64,000 nucleotides of DNA, from NCBI RefSeq assembly GCF_003070885.1, contig NZ_CP028913.1, positions 1,240,001 to 1,304,000 on the forward strand, given 5' to 3'. A program made the position numbers and the translations under genes. Shown piece by piece: positions 15,284 to 29,399 of the stretch (position 1 is the stretch's first letter; each line of letters opens with the position of its first letter). This stretch comes from Agromyces badenianii. Its GTDB lineage: Bacteria > Actinomycetota > Actinomycetes > Actinomycetales > Microbacteriaceae. Below the pieces are notes generated by a model. It made no database searches, had not been told where the DNA came from, and saw nothing but the letters and a program-made list of their open reading frames with translations.

Positions 15284-16203
15284 GTGACGCACGGCGCTTC
15301 CTGGTGGTCTCGCACACCGGCCGACGATCCGCGCTCGAAGCGACGAGCGAGGTGTGCGCGCAGTTGCTCGCCGCCGGCGCAGTGCCGGTCATCGCCGCAG
15401 AGCACTGGGACGACGTGCACGACTTCGTGCCCGAGCTCAACGGTGCGGTCGAACGGTTCGAAGAGACCGATCCCACGCGAATCGAGCTCGTCATCGTGCT
15501 TGGCGGCGACGGCACGATCCTCCGGGCGGCCGAGATCATGCGCGATCACCCCGTGCCGCTCCTCGGCGTGAACCTCGGTCACGTCGGGTTCCTCGCCGAA
15601 AGCGAGCGCGACGACCTCGGGTACACCGTCGGCCGGGCGCTCGCACGTGACTACACGGTCGAAGAGCGCATGACGCTCTCGGTGCGCGCGAAGGTCGGCA
15701 ACGACGTCGTCTACGAGAGCTGGGCGCTCAACGAGGTGACCGTCGAGAAGGCCGAGCGCGAGCGCATGCTCGAGGTCGTCATCGAGGTCGACCGCCGCCC
15801 GCTCTCCTCATTCGGCTGCGACGGCGTCGTCATGTCGACGCCGACGGGCTCGACCGCCTACTCGTTCTCGGCCGGGGGGCCGGTCGTGTGGCCGAGCCTC
15901 GAGGCGCTCCTGCTCGTGCCGCTCAGCGCCCACGCCCTCTTCGCGCGGCCGCTCGTGGTCGGTCCGGAGTCATCGCTCGCGGTCGAGATCCTGCAGCGCA
16001 CCGAGGCATCCGCGGTCATCTGGTGCGACGGCCGTCGCACCTACGAGCTGCCGCCCGGTGCACGCGTGATCGTGCGCAAGTCTCCGGTGCCGGTGCGGCT
16101 CGCCCGACTGCACGAAGCGCCGTTCACCGACCGGCTCGTGAACAAGTTCCAACTCCCGGTCACCGGGTGGAGAGGGCCGGGCGTGAGCGAGGGTGGGCAA
16201 TGA
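15280..16203 (+). CDS. nadK: NAD kinase
   Basis: Phosphorylates NAD to NADP using ATP or polyphosphate. The 307-residue product shows the diagnostic GGDGTIL motif near residues 75-81 and the second conserved region DGVVMSTPTGSTAYSFSAGGP near 184-204. The start is the GTG inside the tlyA stop overlap, since the residues upstream in frame do not look like the family. Operon position between tlyA and recN is the standard actinobacterial arrangement. Confidence 0.96.
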   Translation: MSDARRFLVVSHTGRRSALEATSEVCAQLLAAGAVPVIAAEHWDDVHDFVPELNGAVERFEETDPTRIELVIVLGGDGTILRAAEIMRDHPVPLLGVNLGHVGFLAESERDDLGYTVGRALARDYTVEERMTLSVRAKVGNDVVYESWALNEVTVEKAERERMLEVVIEVDRRPLSSFGCDGVVMSTPTGSTAYSFSAGGPVVWPSLEALLLVPLSAHALFARPLVVGPESSLAVEILQRTEASAVIWCDGRRTYELPPGARVIVRKSPVPVRLARLHEAPFTDRLVNKFQLPVTGWRGPGVSEGGQ

Positions 16204-16215
16204 TCGAGGGCACCA

Positions 16216-20411
<4,196 letters not shown>

Positions 20412-20415
<4 letters not shown>

Positions 20416-21314
20416 CCCGAACGCCGGTCGACGACTACCTGCGGCATCTCGCCGTGGAGCGGGGACTTGCGCAGAACACCGTCTCCTCGTATCGACGCGA
20501 CCTCGTGATCTACGCCGATTGGCTGAGTTCCAACGGCATCGGCGGGCCTGCAGCCGTCACCGAGCAGGACCTCGGCGACTTCGTGCGGTTCCTCGGTGCC
20601 GAACGCGTGCCGCCGCTCGCGACCTCCTCCATCGCGCGGGTGCTCTCGACCGTGCGCGGTCTGCACCGATTCCTGGCGGATGAGGGGCTCGTGCCGGCCG
20701 ACGTCTCGCGTGAGCTGCGCCCCCCGAAACTGCCGATGCGGCTGCCGAAGGCCATCCCCGTCGATGACGTCGAGGCCCTCATCACCGCGGCCGGGGGCGA
20801 TGAGCCCACCGATCTGCGCGACACCGCCCTGCTCGAGCTGCTCTACGCGACCGGTGCGCGCGTCTCGGAAGCCGTCTCGCTGAACGTCGACGATCTCGTC
20901 GACCAGGAGGTGGTGCGGCTCTTCGGCAAGGGCGGCAAGCAGCGCATCGTGCCGCTCGGCAGCTACGCGCGGCGGGCCGTCGACGCCTACCTCGTGCGTG
21001 CCCGCCCTCTGCTCTCCGCGCGGGGCATCGCGACGCCCGCGCTCTTCCTCGGGGTGCGCGGCAAGCGGTTGTCGCGTCAGGCGGCGTGGGAGGCGATCCG
21101 GGATGCGGCCGAGACGGCGGGGCTCGCGACATCCGTCTCGCCGCACACCCTGCGGCACTCATTTGCAACGCATCTGCTCGAGGGCGGGGCCGATGTGCGC
21201 GTCGTTCAGGAGCTGCTCGGCCATTCTTCGGTCGCGACGACGCAGATCTACACCCTCGTCACAGCCGATACACTCCGGGAGATGTACACGGCGGCCCACC
21301 CACGTGCTCGCTAG
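20412..21314 (+). CDS. xerD: Tyrosine recombinase XerD
   Basis: Chromosome dimer resolution recombinase acting at dif with XerC at the division septum. 300 residues with an N-terminal SAM-like core-binding domain ([26 protein letters not shown]) and a C-terminal catalytic domain. Catalytic residues: Arg in ATGARVSEA near 152, [12 protein letters not shown] near 243-254 supplying H and R, and Tyr in TTQIYTLV near 280. Conserved location before parA-scpA-scpB marks it as the host XerD rather than a phage integrase. Start ATG overlaps the NUDIX stop. Confidence 0.93.
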
Positions 21315-21317
21315 AAT
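21312..21317 (+). promoter_or_regulatory. -10 box upstream of parA
   Basis: TAGAAT begins at the last codons of xerD, giving an expected start near 21324 and a 33-base leader containing GGAGAG. It would allow the parA-scpA-scpB-rluB-tyrA-cmk string to be transcribed separately from xerD. Confidence 0.45.
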
Positions 21318-21356
21318 CGACCAAGCACCCGACCGGTCCAGGAGAGAAGACGACAC

Positions 21357-22241
21357 GTGACGCACCAGAAGCACGCAGCCGAGGGAGAGGCACCGCTTCC
21401 ACCAGAGCTCGGTCCCACTGGTCGTCCCTACCGTGAATTCCCCGAGCCCGTGTCGCTCACCACGCACGGCCCCGCGCGCATCATCGCCCTCTGCAACCAG
21501 AAGGGCGGCGTCGGCAAGACGACCACGACGATCAACCTCGGCGCCACGCTCGCAGAATACGGCCGCCGAGTGCTCGCGATCGACTTCGACCCGCAGGGCG
21601 CGCTTTCCGCCGGACTCGGAGTGCCGACCCACGACGTGCCCACGATCTACGACCTGCTGCTCTCGCGCACCCTCGACCCCGCCGACGTGATCCAGAAGAC
21701 GAGCGTCGAGGGCCTCGACGTGATCCCGGCGAACATCGATCTCTCCGCCGCCGAGGTGCACCTGGTCACCGAGGTCGCCCGCGAGCAGATCCTCGCCGGC
21801 GTGCTGCGCCGGGTGTCGGCCGACTACGACGTCATCCTCATCGACTGCCAGCCGTCGCTCGGCCTGCTCACGGTGAACGCGCTCACGGCGAGCCATGGTG
21901 TCGTGATCCCGCTCGAGTGCGAGTACTTCGCGCTTCGAGGCGTCGCCCTGCTGATCGAGACGATCGACAAGGTGCGCGACCGGCTGAACCCGACCATCCA
22001 GCTCGACGGCATTCTGGCGACGATGTACGACTCCCGCACCCTGCACTCCCGAGAGGTGCTCGAGCGCGTCGTCGACGCCTTCGGCGACAAGGTGCTCGAG
22101 ACCGTCATCACGCGCACCGTGAAGTTCCCCGACGCGTCGGTCGCCGGCGCCCCCATCACCGAGTTCGCTCCCGAGCACCAGGCGTCGAAGGCGTACCGGC
22201 AGCTCGCCAGGGAGCTGGTGTTCCGTGGCGCGGTCGCCTGA
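21357..22241 (+). CDS. ParA-family chromosome partitioning ATPase
   Basis: 294 residues. Deviant Walker A CNQKGGVGKTTTTINLG near residues 46-62, with the signature second lysine, Walker A' IDFDPQGALS near 78, and Walker B VILIDCQPSLG near 161. It is the ParA paralog linked to scpAB (Rv1708-like), not the parAB pair near the origin, and no parB is present. A ~40-residue hydrophilic N-terminal extension precedes the ATPase core. Likely roles are chromosome organisation or cargo positioning. GTG start with GGAGAG upstream; the 3' end overlaps scpA by 17 bases. Confidence 0.9.
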   Translation: MTHQKHAAEGEAPLPPELGPTGRPYREFPEPVSLTTHGPARIIALCNQKGGVGKTTTTINLGATLAEYGRRVLAIDFDPQGALSAGLGVPTHDVPTIYDLLLSRTLDPADVIQKTSVEGLDVIPANIDLSAAEVHLVTEVAREQILAGVLRRVSADYDVILIDCQPSLGLLTVNALTASHGVVIPLECEYFALRGVALLIETIDKVRDRLNPTIQLDGILATMYDSRTLHSREVLERVVDAFGDKVLETVITRTVKFPDASVAGAPITEFAPEHQASKAYRQLARELVFRGAVA

Positions 22242-23160
22242 GGCGGCTTCGGCCCCCGAACAGCACGCCGCTGCCGCCCAGCTCGGCGCAGAGCCGTCCG
22301 GCGCAGAGCCGGCCACCGTGGAGCCGACCGCTGTGGAGCCGGCCACCGTGGAGCCGGCCGAAGCCGCACCACATGACGAGCAGGGGTTCCGGGTCGCCCT
22401 CACGAACTTCGAGGGTCCGTTCGATCTGCTGCTCTCGCTCATCACGAAGCACGAGCTCGACATCACCGAGGTCTCGCTGTCGGCGGTCACCGACGAGTTC
22501 ATCTCGTACCTGCGCGGCCTCGACTCCGAGGAGGAGCTCGACCGGGCGTCGGAGTTCCTCGTCGTCGCGGCGACACTGCTCGACTTGAAGGTCGCCGGGC
22601 TCCTCCCGCAGGGCGAGCTCGTCGACGCGGAAGACGTCGCCCTGCTCGAGGCACGCGATCTGCTGTTCGCGCGGTTGCTGCAGTACCGGGCGTTCAAAGA
22701 GGCCGCTCGCTGGTTCTCGGCGCACCTCGAGCGGGAATCCCTCCGGCACGCTCGCAATGTGCGCCTCGAGGAGAAGTTCCGTCAGCGCGCCCCCGAACTC
22801 CTGTGGACGCTCTCGGCCGAGGACTTCGCCGCGCTCGCGACGCTCGCGCTCACGCCGCGGGAGATTCCGGTCGTCGGCCTCGATCACCTGCACGCGCCGC
22901 TCGTGTCGATCCGCGAACAGGCCGCGCACGTCGTTGCGGTGCTCCGACGCGGAGACCCGGTCACCTTCCGCCAGCTCATCGCGGGCGTCGGTCAGCCCGG
23001 TGTCGTCGTCGCCAGGTTCCTCGCGGTGCTCGAGCTCTACCGCCACGCGGCGATCGGGTTCGAGCAACTGGAACCGCTCGGCGAACTGACGCTGCGATGG
23101 TCGGCCGAGACCTGGTCGGATGAGAACCTCGAGAGCCTGGGGGCTGACTATGACGAGTGA
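22225..23160 (+). CDS. scpA: Segregation and condensation protein A
   Basis: Kleisin subunit linking SMC heads. 311 residues. The kleisin N-terminal motif NFEGPFDLLLSLITKHELDI is at about 57-76, followed by VSLSAVTDEFISYL; a C-terminal winged-helix follows (VTFRQLIAGV...VVARFLAVLELYRH). The first ~50 residues are a Pro/Glu/Ala run with repeated (A)VEP(A/T) units, which is unusual in length and may be a linker or expansion. GTG start overlaps parA; the stop overlaps scpB. Confidence 0.93.
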   Translation: MARSPEAASAPEQHAAAAQLGAEPSGAEPATVEPTAVEPATVEPAEAAPHDEQGFRVALTNFEGPFDLLLSLITKHELDITEVSLSAVTDEFISYLRGLDSEEELDRASEFLVVAATLLDLKVAGLLPQGELVDAEDVALLEARDLLFARLLQYRAFKEAARWFSAHLERESLRHARNVRLEEKFRQRAPELLWTLSAEDFAALATLALTPREIPVVGLDHLHAPLVSIREQAAHVVAVLRRGDPVTFRQLIAGVGQPGVVVARFLAVLELYRHAAIGFEQLEPLGELTLRWSAETWSDENLESLGADYDE

Positions 23161-23845
23161 GACGGATGCATCGGCGATGACGACCGATCAAGCGCAGGGC
23201 GATGGGCCCGAACTGTCGATCTCGACGCCGCTCGACGTGCCCGGCCAGCCGCGGCTCGACCTCGACCGCGCGCTCGAGGCGATCCTCTTCATCGCCGACG
23301 AGCCGCAGAGCGTCGTCTCCCTCGCGGCCGCGGTCGCGCGCCCGGTCGCCGAGGTGCGCGCTGCGATCACGAGGCTGCGAGCCGACTACGACGGCACCGG
23401 CGGCTCGGGCGAGCCCAGAACCGATGTCGCCGAGGAGCCGGATCAGCGAAGCATCCGCCGCGGTTTCGAGCTTCGCGAGGTCGGCGGCGGCTGGCGCTTC
23501 TACGTGCGTGCCGAGTACGACACCCTCGTCGCGGACTTCGTGCTGACGCAGTCGTCGACGCGGCTCTCGCAAGCCGCGCTCGAGACGCTCTCGGTGATCG
23601 CGTACAAGCAGCCGATCTCACGATCGCAGGTGGCGTCGATCCGCGCGGTGAACGTGGATTCCGTGGTGCGCACGCTGCTCGGTCGCGGACTCGTAACCGA
23701 GGTCGACACCGACCCCGAGACCGGGGCGATCCTCTACGGCACGACGGAGCTGCTGCTCACGAACCTCGGCATCAACTCGCTCGACGAGCTGCCGCACATC
23801 TCGCCGTTGCTCGACGACGGCCAGGAAGGATTCGATTTTGACTGA
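23150..23845 (+). CDS. scpB: Segregation and condensation protein B
   Basis: Winged-helix partner of ScpA and SMC. 231 residues. Features include RALEAILFIADEPQSVVSLA near 40-60 and the hallmark second winged-helix segment LSQAALETLSVIAYKQPISRSQVASIRAVNVDSVVRTLLGRGLV near 138-182. ATG 23150 is chosen because residues before it are not family-like. Overlaps scpA by 11 bases and rluB by 8. Confidence 0.94.
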   Translation: MTSETDASAMTTDQAQGDGPELSISTPLDVPGQPRLDLDRALEAILFIADEPQSVVSLAAAVARPVAEVRAAITRLRADYDGTGGSGEPRTDVAEEPDQRSIRRGFELREVGGGWRFYVRAEYDTLVADFVLTQSSTRLSQAALETLSVIAYKQPISRSQVASIRAVNVDSVVRTLLGRGLVTEVDTDPETGAILYGTTELLLTNLGINSLDELPHISPLLDDGQEGFDFD

Positions 23846-24635
23846 CGCAACCGGTTGGGGCGGCGAACCCTCCCCCGAGGGCGTACGCCTGCAGAAGGTG
23901 CTCGCCGCGGCGGGCGTCGCGAGCCGCCGGGTCTCGGAGCAGTACATCGTCGAGGGCCGCGTCGTGGTGAACGGCGAAGTGGTCACCGAGCTCGGCCGGC
24001 GCATCGACCCCGAGACCGACCTCGTGGCGGTCGACGGAGTCGCCGTGCAGCTCGACCCCGCGAAGCGGTACTACATGCTGAACAAGCCGCGCGGCGTGGT
24101 CTCGTCGATGCGCGACGAACAGGGCCGGCCCGATCTCACCCGGTTTACGGCCGAGCTCGAGGAGCGGGTCTTCAACGTCGGACGCCTCGATGCGGAGACG
24201 AGCGGGCTGCTGCTGCTCACGAACGACGGCGACCTCGCCCACGTGCTCGCACACCCCTCGTTCGGCGTCTCGAAGACGTACATCGCGAAGGTCACCGGGC
24301 GGGTGACCCCGCAGGTCGTGCAACAGCTGAAGAACGGCGTCGAACTCGAAGACGGGCCGATCAAGGCCGACCGTGCCCGCGTGCTGCAGCAGCAGGGCGA
24401 CGACCGGCACTCGATGGTCGAACTGACCCTGCACTCCGGCCGCAACCGCATCGTGCGCCGAATGCTCGACGCCGTCGGGCATCCGGTCGTCGACCTGGTG
24501 CGTCGCAGCTTCGGGCCACTCAACCTCGGCACCCTCCGATCGGGTCAGATGCGCGAGTTGACTAAAGTGGAGCTCGGCCAGCTGCTCACCATCTCCCGCG
24601 CCGCGGACGCTGGCCGGGAGAGGAACGACACGTGA
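23838..24635 (+). CDS. rRNA pseudouridine synthase, RluB/RsuA family
   Basis: 265 residues converting a uridine of rRNA to pseudouridine. N-terminal S4 domain (VRLQKVLAAAGVASRRVSEQYI, residues 15-36) and RluB/RsuA-type catalytic core with NKPRGVVSS near 79 and the catalytic aspartate in GRLDAETSGLLLLTNDG near 116. Start is TTG 23838 with AGGAAGGA upstream, overlapping scpB. Rv1711 occupies the same slot. RluB is the likely subtype but RsuA or RluE cannot be excluded by eye. Confidence 0.92.
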   Translation: MTDATGWGGEPSPEGVRLQKVLAAAGVASRRVSEQYIVEGRVVVNGEVVTELGRRIDPETDLVAVDGVAVQLDPAKRYYMLNKPRGVVSSMRDEQGRPDLTRFTAELEERVFNVGRLDAETSGLLLLTNDGDLAHVLAHPSFGVSKTYIAKVTGRVTPQVVQQLKNGVELEDGPIKADRARVLQQQGDDRHSMVELTLHSGRNRIVRRMLDAVGHPVVDLVRRSFGPLNLGTLRSGQMRELTKVELGQLLTISRAADAGRERNDT

Positions 24636-25714
24636 CGGAATCACGCCTGACCGGCCCGGTTCGCGTGGTCGGTGTGGGGCTGCTCGGTGCGAGCATCGGG
24701 CTCGGGCTGCGCGCGAAGGGCATCGACGTGATCCTCGCCGACGCGTCGCCGACGCACCTGGCGATCGCGGTCGACTACGGAGCCGGCCGGCCCGCCGAGC
24801 CCGGTGATCGGCCGCAATTGATCGTCGTGTGCGTGCCGCCCGACGTCACCGCCGACGTCGTCGCTGCGGAGCTCGATGCGTACCCCGATGCGATCGTCAC
24901 CGATGTCGCGAGCGTGAAGCTCGCCGTCTACGAAGAGCTCAAGGCGCGCGGCGCCGACCTCTCCCGCTACATCGGCACCCACCCCATGGCCGGGCGCGAG
25001 CGCGGCGGGCCCATGTCGGGCCGCGCCGACCTCTTCGTCGGGCGCCCGTGGGTGGTCGCAGCCCACGGCGGCATCTCGTACCAAGACGGATCGGCGATCG
25101 ACGACCTCATCCTCGACCTGGGCGCCACCCTCGTGGAGCTCACGCCCGAGCAGCACGATGCCGCCGTCGCCCTCGTCTCCCACGTGCCGCAGGTCGTCTC
25201 GAGCCTCATGGCTCGGCGCCTCATCGAGGCCCCGCACGCCTCGGTGAACCTCGCCGGGCAGGGCCTCCGCGACGTCACGCGCGTCGCCGCGAGCGATCCC
25301 GAGCTCTGGGTGCAGATCCTCGGCCAGAACGCCGCACCGGTCGCCGAGATCCTCCGCGGCTACCGCGACGACCTCGACCGGTTCATCGACGCGCTCGACA
25401 ACATGGATGCCCCGGGCGCTCGACGACGCGTCGCCGAGGAGCTCTTCGGCGGCAACACCGGTGTCGAGCGGTTGCCCGGCAAGCACGGCGTCGACCGACG
25501 GTACTCGAGCCTCATCGTCATGGTCGACGACAGGCCCGGCCAGCTCGCGCGTCTCTTCAACGACGTCGGCGATGCGGGCGCGAACATCGAAGACCTGCGA
25601 CTCGAGCACTCGCCGGGCGCGCAGGTGGGCCTCGCCGAGATCTCGGTGCTTCCAGAGGTGCTGCAGCACCTCACCGACGAGCTGGCCGCGCGCGGCTGGC
25701 GGATTGCAGGTTGA
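24632..25714 (+). CDS. tyrA: Prephenate dehydrogenase
   Basis: Oxidative decarboxylation of prephenate to 4-hydroxyphenylpyruvate in tyrosine synthesis. 360 residues. N-terminal Rossmann motif [15 protein letters not shown] near 12-26, conserved [10 protein letters not shown] near 118-127 including the catalytic-region His, and [16 protein letters not shown] near 182. A C-terminal ACT-like domain (residues ~290-358, [25 protein letters not shown]) suggests feedback control by tyrosine. GTG start overlaps rluB. Its insertion between rluB and cmk is absent in M. tuberculosis but common in Micrococcales (recollection). Confidence 0.93.
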   Translation: MTESRLTGPVRVVGVGLLGASIGLGLRAKGIDVILADASPTHLAIAVDYGAGRPAEPGDRPQLIVVCVPPDVTADVVAAELDAYPDAIVTDVASVKLAVYEELKARGADLSRYIGTHPMAGRERGGPMSGRADLFVGRPWVVAAHGGISYQDGSAIDDLILDLGATLVELTPEQHDAAVALVSHVPQVVSSLMARRLIEAPHASVNLAGQGLRDVTRVAASDPELWVQILGQNAAPVAEILRGYRDDLDRFIDALDNMDAPGARRRVAEELFGGNTGVERLPGKHGVDRRYSSLIVMVDDRPGQLARLFNDVGDAGANIEDLRLEHSPGAQVGLAEISVLPEVLQHLTDELAARGWRIAG

Positions 25715-26403
25715 ACGTGCCACCCGTCATTCCGTTCGTCGTGGCCGTCGACGGCCCGGCCGGCAGCGGCAAGTCGAGCGTGTCGAAGGAGGTCGCGCGC
25801 CGGCTCGACTTCGCCTTCCTCGACACCGGGGCCGCCTACCGGGCGTTGGCATGGCACGTCGAGGCATCCGGTGTCGACACCGCTGATGCGGCATCCGTCG
25901 TCTCGTGCCTCGACTCCTTCGACTGCCGCATCGGCACCGACCCGAGCGGGTACGCCGTGCACGTCGGCGACGTCGACGTGACCGACGCCATTCGCGACCC
26001 GCAGATCTCCGCGGTGGTCAGCGCTGTGGCCCGCGTGCCCGAGGTGCGCCGGCACCTCATCGAACTGTTCCGCTCGATCATGGCGGCCACCGACGCACCG
26101 GGCATCATCGTCGAAGGGCGCGACATCACCACCGTGGTAGCCCCCGATGCCCCGGTTCGCATCCTCCTCACAGCATCCGAAGCGGTTAGAATGGGCAGGC
26201 GCTCCGCCGAACTCGCCGGATCCTCGGCCGAGGCAGTGGGGGAGCAGCTGCGGAAGCGCGATGCGGCCGATTCCAAAGTCGTGGACTTCATGACCGCGGC
26301 AGACGGCGTCACCACCGTCGATTCCACCGAACTCGACTTCGACCAGACGGTCGACGCGGTGATCGGCGTGATCCGCGCAGCGCAACCGGCGCTCGCACCG
26401 TAG
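25711..26403 (+). CDS. cmk: Cytidylate kinase
   Basis: Phosphorylates CMP and dCMP with ATP. About 230 residues. Walker [21 protein letters not shown] near residues 12-31, DTGAAYRA near 39, the CMP-binding [23 protein letters not shown] near 133-155, and the lid region RKRDAADS near 183. Start may be TTG 25711, which overlaps the tyrA stop as TTGA, or GTG 25717 two codons later; homology does not decide. 40 bases separate it from der. Confidence 0.94.
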   Translation: MNVPPVIPFVVAVDGPAGSGKSSVSKEVARRLDFAFLDTGAAYRALAWHVEASGVDTADAASVVSCLDSFDCRIGTDPSGYAVHVGDVDVTDAIRDPQISAVVSAVARVPEVRRHLIELFRSIMAATDAPGIIVEGRDITTVVAPDAPVRILLTASEAVRMGRRSAELAGSSAEAVGEQLRKRDAADSKVVDFMTAADGVTTVDSTELDFDQTVDAVIGVIRAAQPALAP

Positions 26404-26443
26404 TCGCGACGCGACCGGGCACACAGACTTCAGAGGAGACACC

Positions 26444-27958
26444 ATGACCGACCAGAGCGAAGACTTCGACGCTCCCGACGACGACCTCGCGGAGCGTCTC
26501 GCCGACGTCGATGACGAGCTCGCCGAGCAGCGCGCTGCCGCGTTGCGCTCGGGGCTCTCCGACTACGAACTCGACGACGACGACCTCGAGGTGCTCGAGA
26601 TCTCGGAGGAGGGCGAGGAGGGCATCCGCTACCTCCCCGCCTTGCCCGTCATCGCGATCGTCGGTCGCCCCAACGTCGGCAAGTCGGCCCTCGTCAACCG
26701 AATCCTGGGTCGCCGCGAAGCCGTCGTCGAAGACACGCCGGGTGTCACGCGCGACCGCGTGTCGTACAAGGGCGATTACCTCGACCGGCGGTTCACGCTC
26801 GTCGACACCGGCGGGTGGGAGCCCGACGCGAAGGGCATCGACGCCTCGGTCGCCGCGCAGGCCGAGGTCGCGATCGACCTCTGCGACGTCGTGCTCTTCG
26901 TGGTCGACGCGACTGTGGGCGCGACCTCGACCGACGAGCACGTCGTGCGGCTGCTCCGCAAGACGAACAAGCCCGTCTTCCTGCTCGCCAACAAGGTCGA
27001 CGACGCCCGGCAGGAGCCCGAGGCGGCCGCGCTCTGGAACCTCGGCCTCGGCGAACCGTACCCTGTCTCCGCCCTGCACGGTCGCGGCGTCGCCGACATG
27101 CTCGAAGCCGTCTTCAAGGTGCTGCCGCAGGTCTCGGCCGTCGCGAAGGACGAGTTCGGCGGCCCGCGCCGCGTCGCGATCCTCGGCCGCCCGAACGTCG
27201 GCAAGTCGAGCCTCTTGAACAAGGCGGCCGGCGAGGAGCGGGTCGTCGTCAACGAGCTCGCGGGCACCACGCGCGACCCCGTCGACGAGCAGATCGAGCT
27301 CGGCGGCAAGATCTGGCGCTTCGTCGACACCGCCGGCATCCGTCGTCGCGTGCACCTGCAGCAGGGTGCCGACTTCTACGCCTCGCTGCGCACCCAGGCG
27401 GCGCTCGAGAAGGCCGAGGTCGCGGTCGTGCTGCTGGATGTCTCGCAGCCGATCTCCGAACAAGACGTGCGCATCATCGACCTCGTGCTCGAGTCGGGTC
27501 GCGCGCTCGTGCTCGCCTACAACAAGTGGGACCTGCTCGACGACGAACGTCGCCGCTACCTCGAGCGCGAGATCGATCAGGACCTGCACCACGTCGCCTG
27601 GGCGCCGCGCGTGAACATCTCGGCGAAGACCGGCCGTCACCTCGAGAAGCTCGTGCCGGCCCTCGAAACCGCGCTCGAATCGTGGGACACCCGCATTCCG
27701 ACCGGCAAGTTCAACGCCTTCCTCACCGAGCTGACGCAGGAGCACCCGCACCCGGTGCGCGGCGGCAAACAGCCTCGAATCCTGTTCGGCACGCAGGCGG
27801 CGAGCCGCCCGCCGACATTCGTGCTGTTCACGACCGGCTTCCTCGACCCGGGTTACCGCCGGTTTATCCAGCGGCGTCTGCGCGAGATCTACGGCTTCGA
27901 GGGTTCGCCGATCGTCATCAACATGCGCGTGCGCGAGCGGCGCGAGCGCGCAAGGTAG
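26444..27958 (+). CDS. der: Ribosome biogenesis GTPase Der (EngA)
   Basis: Tandem-GTPase acting in 50S subunit maturation. 504 residues with two G domains, each opening GRPNVGKS (near 74 and 249), G3 DTGGWE and DTAGIRRR, G4 NKVD and NKWD, and a C-terminal KH-like domain that ends in [10 protein letters not shown]. An acidic N-terminal extension of ~60 residues ([20 protein letters not shown]) is typical of actinobacteria. ATG start has AGAGGAGA upstream. Last gene of the conserved block. Confidence 0.97.
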   Translation: MTDQSEDFDAPDDDLAERLADVDDELAEQRAAALRSGLSDYELDDDDLEVLEISEEGEEGIRYLPALPVIAIVGRPNVGKSALVNRILGRREAVVEDTPGVTRDRVSYKGDYLDRRFTLVDTGGWEPDAKGIDASVAAQAEVAIDLCDVVLFVVDATVGATSTDEHVVRLLRKTNKPVFLLANKVDDARQEPEAAALWNLGLGEPYPVSALHGRGVADMLEAVFKVLPQVSAVAKDEFGGPRRVAILGRPNVGKSSLLNKAAGEERVVVNELAGTTRDPVDEQIELGGKIWRFVDTAGIRRRVHLQQGADFYASLRTQAALEKAEVAVVLLDVSQPISEQDVRIIDLVLESGRALVLAYNKWDLLDDERRRYLEREIDQDLHHVAWAPRVNISAKTGRHLEKLVPALETALESWDTRIPTGKFNAFLTELTQEHPHPVRGGKQPRILFGTQAASRPPTFVLFTTGFLDPGYRRFIQRRLREIYGFEGSPIVINMRVRERRERAR

Positions 27959-27965
27959 GTCACGG

Positions 27966-28610
27966 ATGCCGCGGCGCCCGACTCGTTCCCATGCGGGGTC
28001 GGAGCCGGGTGCCCGCGGCATCTACGTCGAGGTACTGGTGCGTGCCGAGTTCGACGAGCTGTGGCGGCTCACGCAGGATCCCGCCCTGCACCCGCGATGG
28101 GATCTTCGCTTCTCCTCGATCGTGCCGCAATCGAGTCTTCCGGGCGGTGGCCGCCGGTTCTCCTACACGCGGTCACTCGGCATGCACACCATCGAAGGCA
28201 CGGGCGTCTCGCTCGGAGAACGGTCGAATGCCGACGGTGGCGCGACGTCGGCACTGCGGTTCGACACGGATGACCGGTGGTCGCCGCTGCGTGCCGGACG
28301 AGGGTACTGGCGGTACGTGCCGACGCCCGAGGGCGTGCGGTTCATCACCAGGTACGACTATGAACCGGGTTTCGGGCCAACGGCCGACCGGGTCATCCGC
28401 CCGTTCGTTCGGTGGATGACGGCGTGGAGCTTCGACCGACTTCGGATCTGGGCGGAGACCGGCGTGGAGCCCGAACGATGGCCCGTGACATCCGTCATCA
28501 TGTTCTGGCGGCGTGATCGACCGTCGGCTCGGCGATGTCGCATGACGCCCCCACCGCGGGGTGTGTTCGCGCACCAGCCCGCTTCTCTCGCCGACCTGGA
28601 GGAGCCGTGA
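27966..28610 (+). CDS. SRPBCC-fold protein
   Basis: 214 residues. The pattern YVEVLVRAEFDELWRLTQDPALHPRWDLRFSSIVP near residues 19-53 is the classic entry of START/SRPBCC hydrophobic-cavity proteins (polyketide cyclase-like), with TRYDYEPGFG later. Substrate unknown. It starts 7 bases after der and ends in a GTGA overlap with the DUF4166 gene, so the two form a pair. Confidence 0.7.
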   Translation: MPRRPTRSHAGSEPGARGIYVEVLVRAEFDELWRLTQDPALHPRWDLRFSSIVPQSSLPGGGRRFSYTRSLGMHTIEGTGVSLGERSNADGGATSALRFDTDDRWSPLRAGRGYWRYVPTPEGVRFITRYDYEPGFGPTADRVIRPFVRWMTAWSFDRLRIWAETGVEPERWPVTSVIMFWRRDRPSARRCRMTPPPRGVFAHQPASLADLEEP

Positions 28611-29323
28611 CCGAGGCCTCCGAGCAGCTCGGCCTCTCGACCGTCGGCCCCGTGTTCCCGCGCGCACTCGGTGACGGGTTCGAGCGGCTTCACCCGATGA
28701 TGCAGCGCCGATTCGGTGTCTCGCTCGACGCCCGGTACGCCTGCATCGGCCGTGGGGTGATGACGCGCGTGCGCCGGGGCCCGTGGTGGACGGTGCCGTT
28801 TCTGCAGGTCGGGCGGCTTCGGAACATCCTGATCCCGGATGTCGGCAGCGATGTGCCGTTCACGATCGAGAACCACGCGTACCTCGACCCATTCGGTCGG
28901 GAGACCGTGACGTTCGTGCGCGAGTACCGCGTCCCAGGGCGACGGCGCGTGAGCCGCTTCGACGCGACCATGGTGATCGACCCTCGACGCGGCACGGTGG
29001 TCGACTACCTCGGCACGCACCAGCACCTGGCCGTCGACCTGGGCCTCACGGTCGAGCCCGACGGATCGCTGTTGCTGCGCTCGGGCACGCAGCGATTCCG
29101 TGAGGGATGGATCGACTTCCGGTTTCCCATGCTGTTCTCGGGGTATGCCGAGCTGCGGGAGGGGTTCGACGAGGATTCCGGGGTCTATCGGGTGAAGCTC
29201 GAAGTGCGCAATCGCGTCTTCGGCTTCCTCTTCGGCTACGAGGGCTGGTTCACGTGCGAGTTCCCCGAGGCACCCGCGGTGCCACGGCACGTGCTGCCGA
29301 AACGACATGAGTCCCGGTACTGA
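28607..29323 (+). CDS. DUF4166 domain protein
   Basis: 238 residues starting with GTG after a strong GGAGGAG site. The N-terminus PVFPRALGDGFERLHPMMQRRFGV and the central VREYRVPGRRRVSRFDATMV fit the DUF4166 family, seen elsewhere alone or fused to oxidoreductases and membrane proteins. No catalytic motif visible. Coupled to the SRPBCC protein, which suggests joint handling of a lipid or other hydrophobic ligand (inference). Confidence 0.65.
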   Translation: MTEASEQLGLSTVGPVFPRALGDGFERLHPMMQRRFGVSLDARYACIGRGVMTRVRRGPWWTVPFLQVGRLRNILIPDVGSDVPFTIENHAYLDPFGRETVTFVREYRVPGRRRVSRFDATMVIDPRRGTVVDYLGTHQHLAVDLGLTVEPDGSLLLRSGTQRFREGWIDFRFPMLFSGYAELREGFDEDSGVYRVKLEVRNRVFGFLFGYEGWFTCEFPEAPAVPRHVLPKRHESRY

Positions 29324-29387
29324 GCAAAGACTGCGATCGGTCGAGGCCAACCGGCCGAAAGTCGGATTGCTGCGGCACGGACGTGCC

Positions 29388-29393
29388 TACGAT
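29388..29393 (+). promoter_or_regulatory. -10 box, leaderless CHAD gene
   Basis: TACGAT ends 6 bases before ATG 29400. A partly fitting TTGCTG lies 15 bases upstream. This supports ATG 29400 over the upstream ATG 29307. Confidence 0.5.
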
Positions 29394-29399
29394 GGCGCC

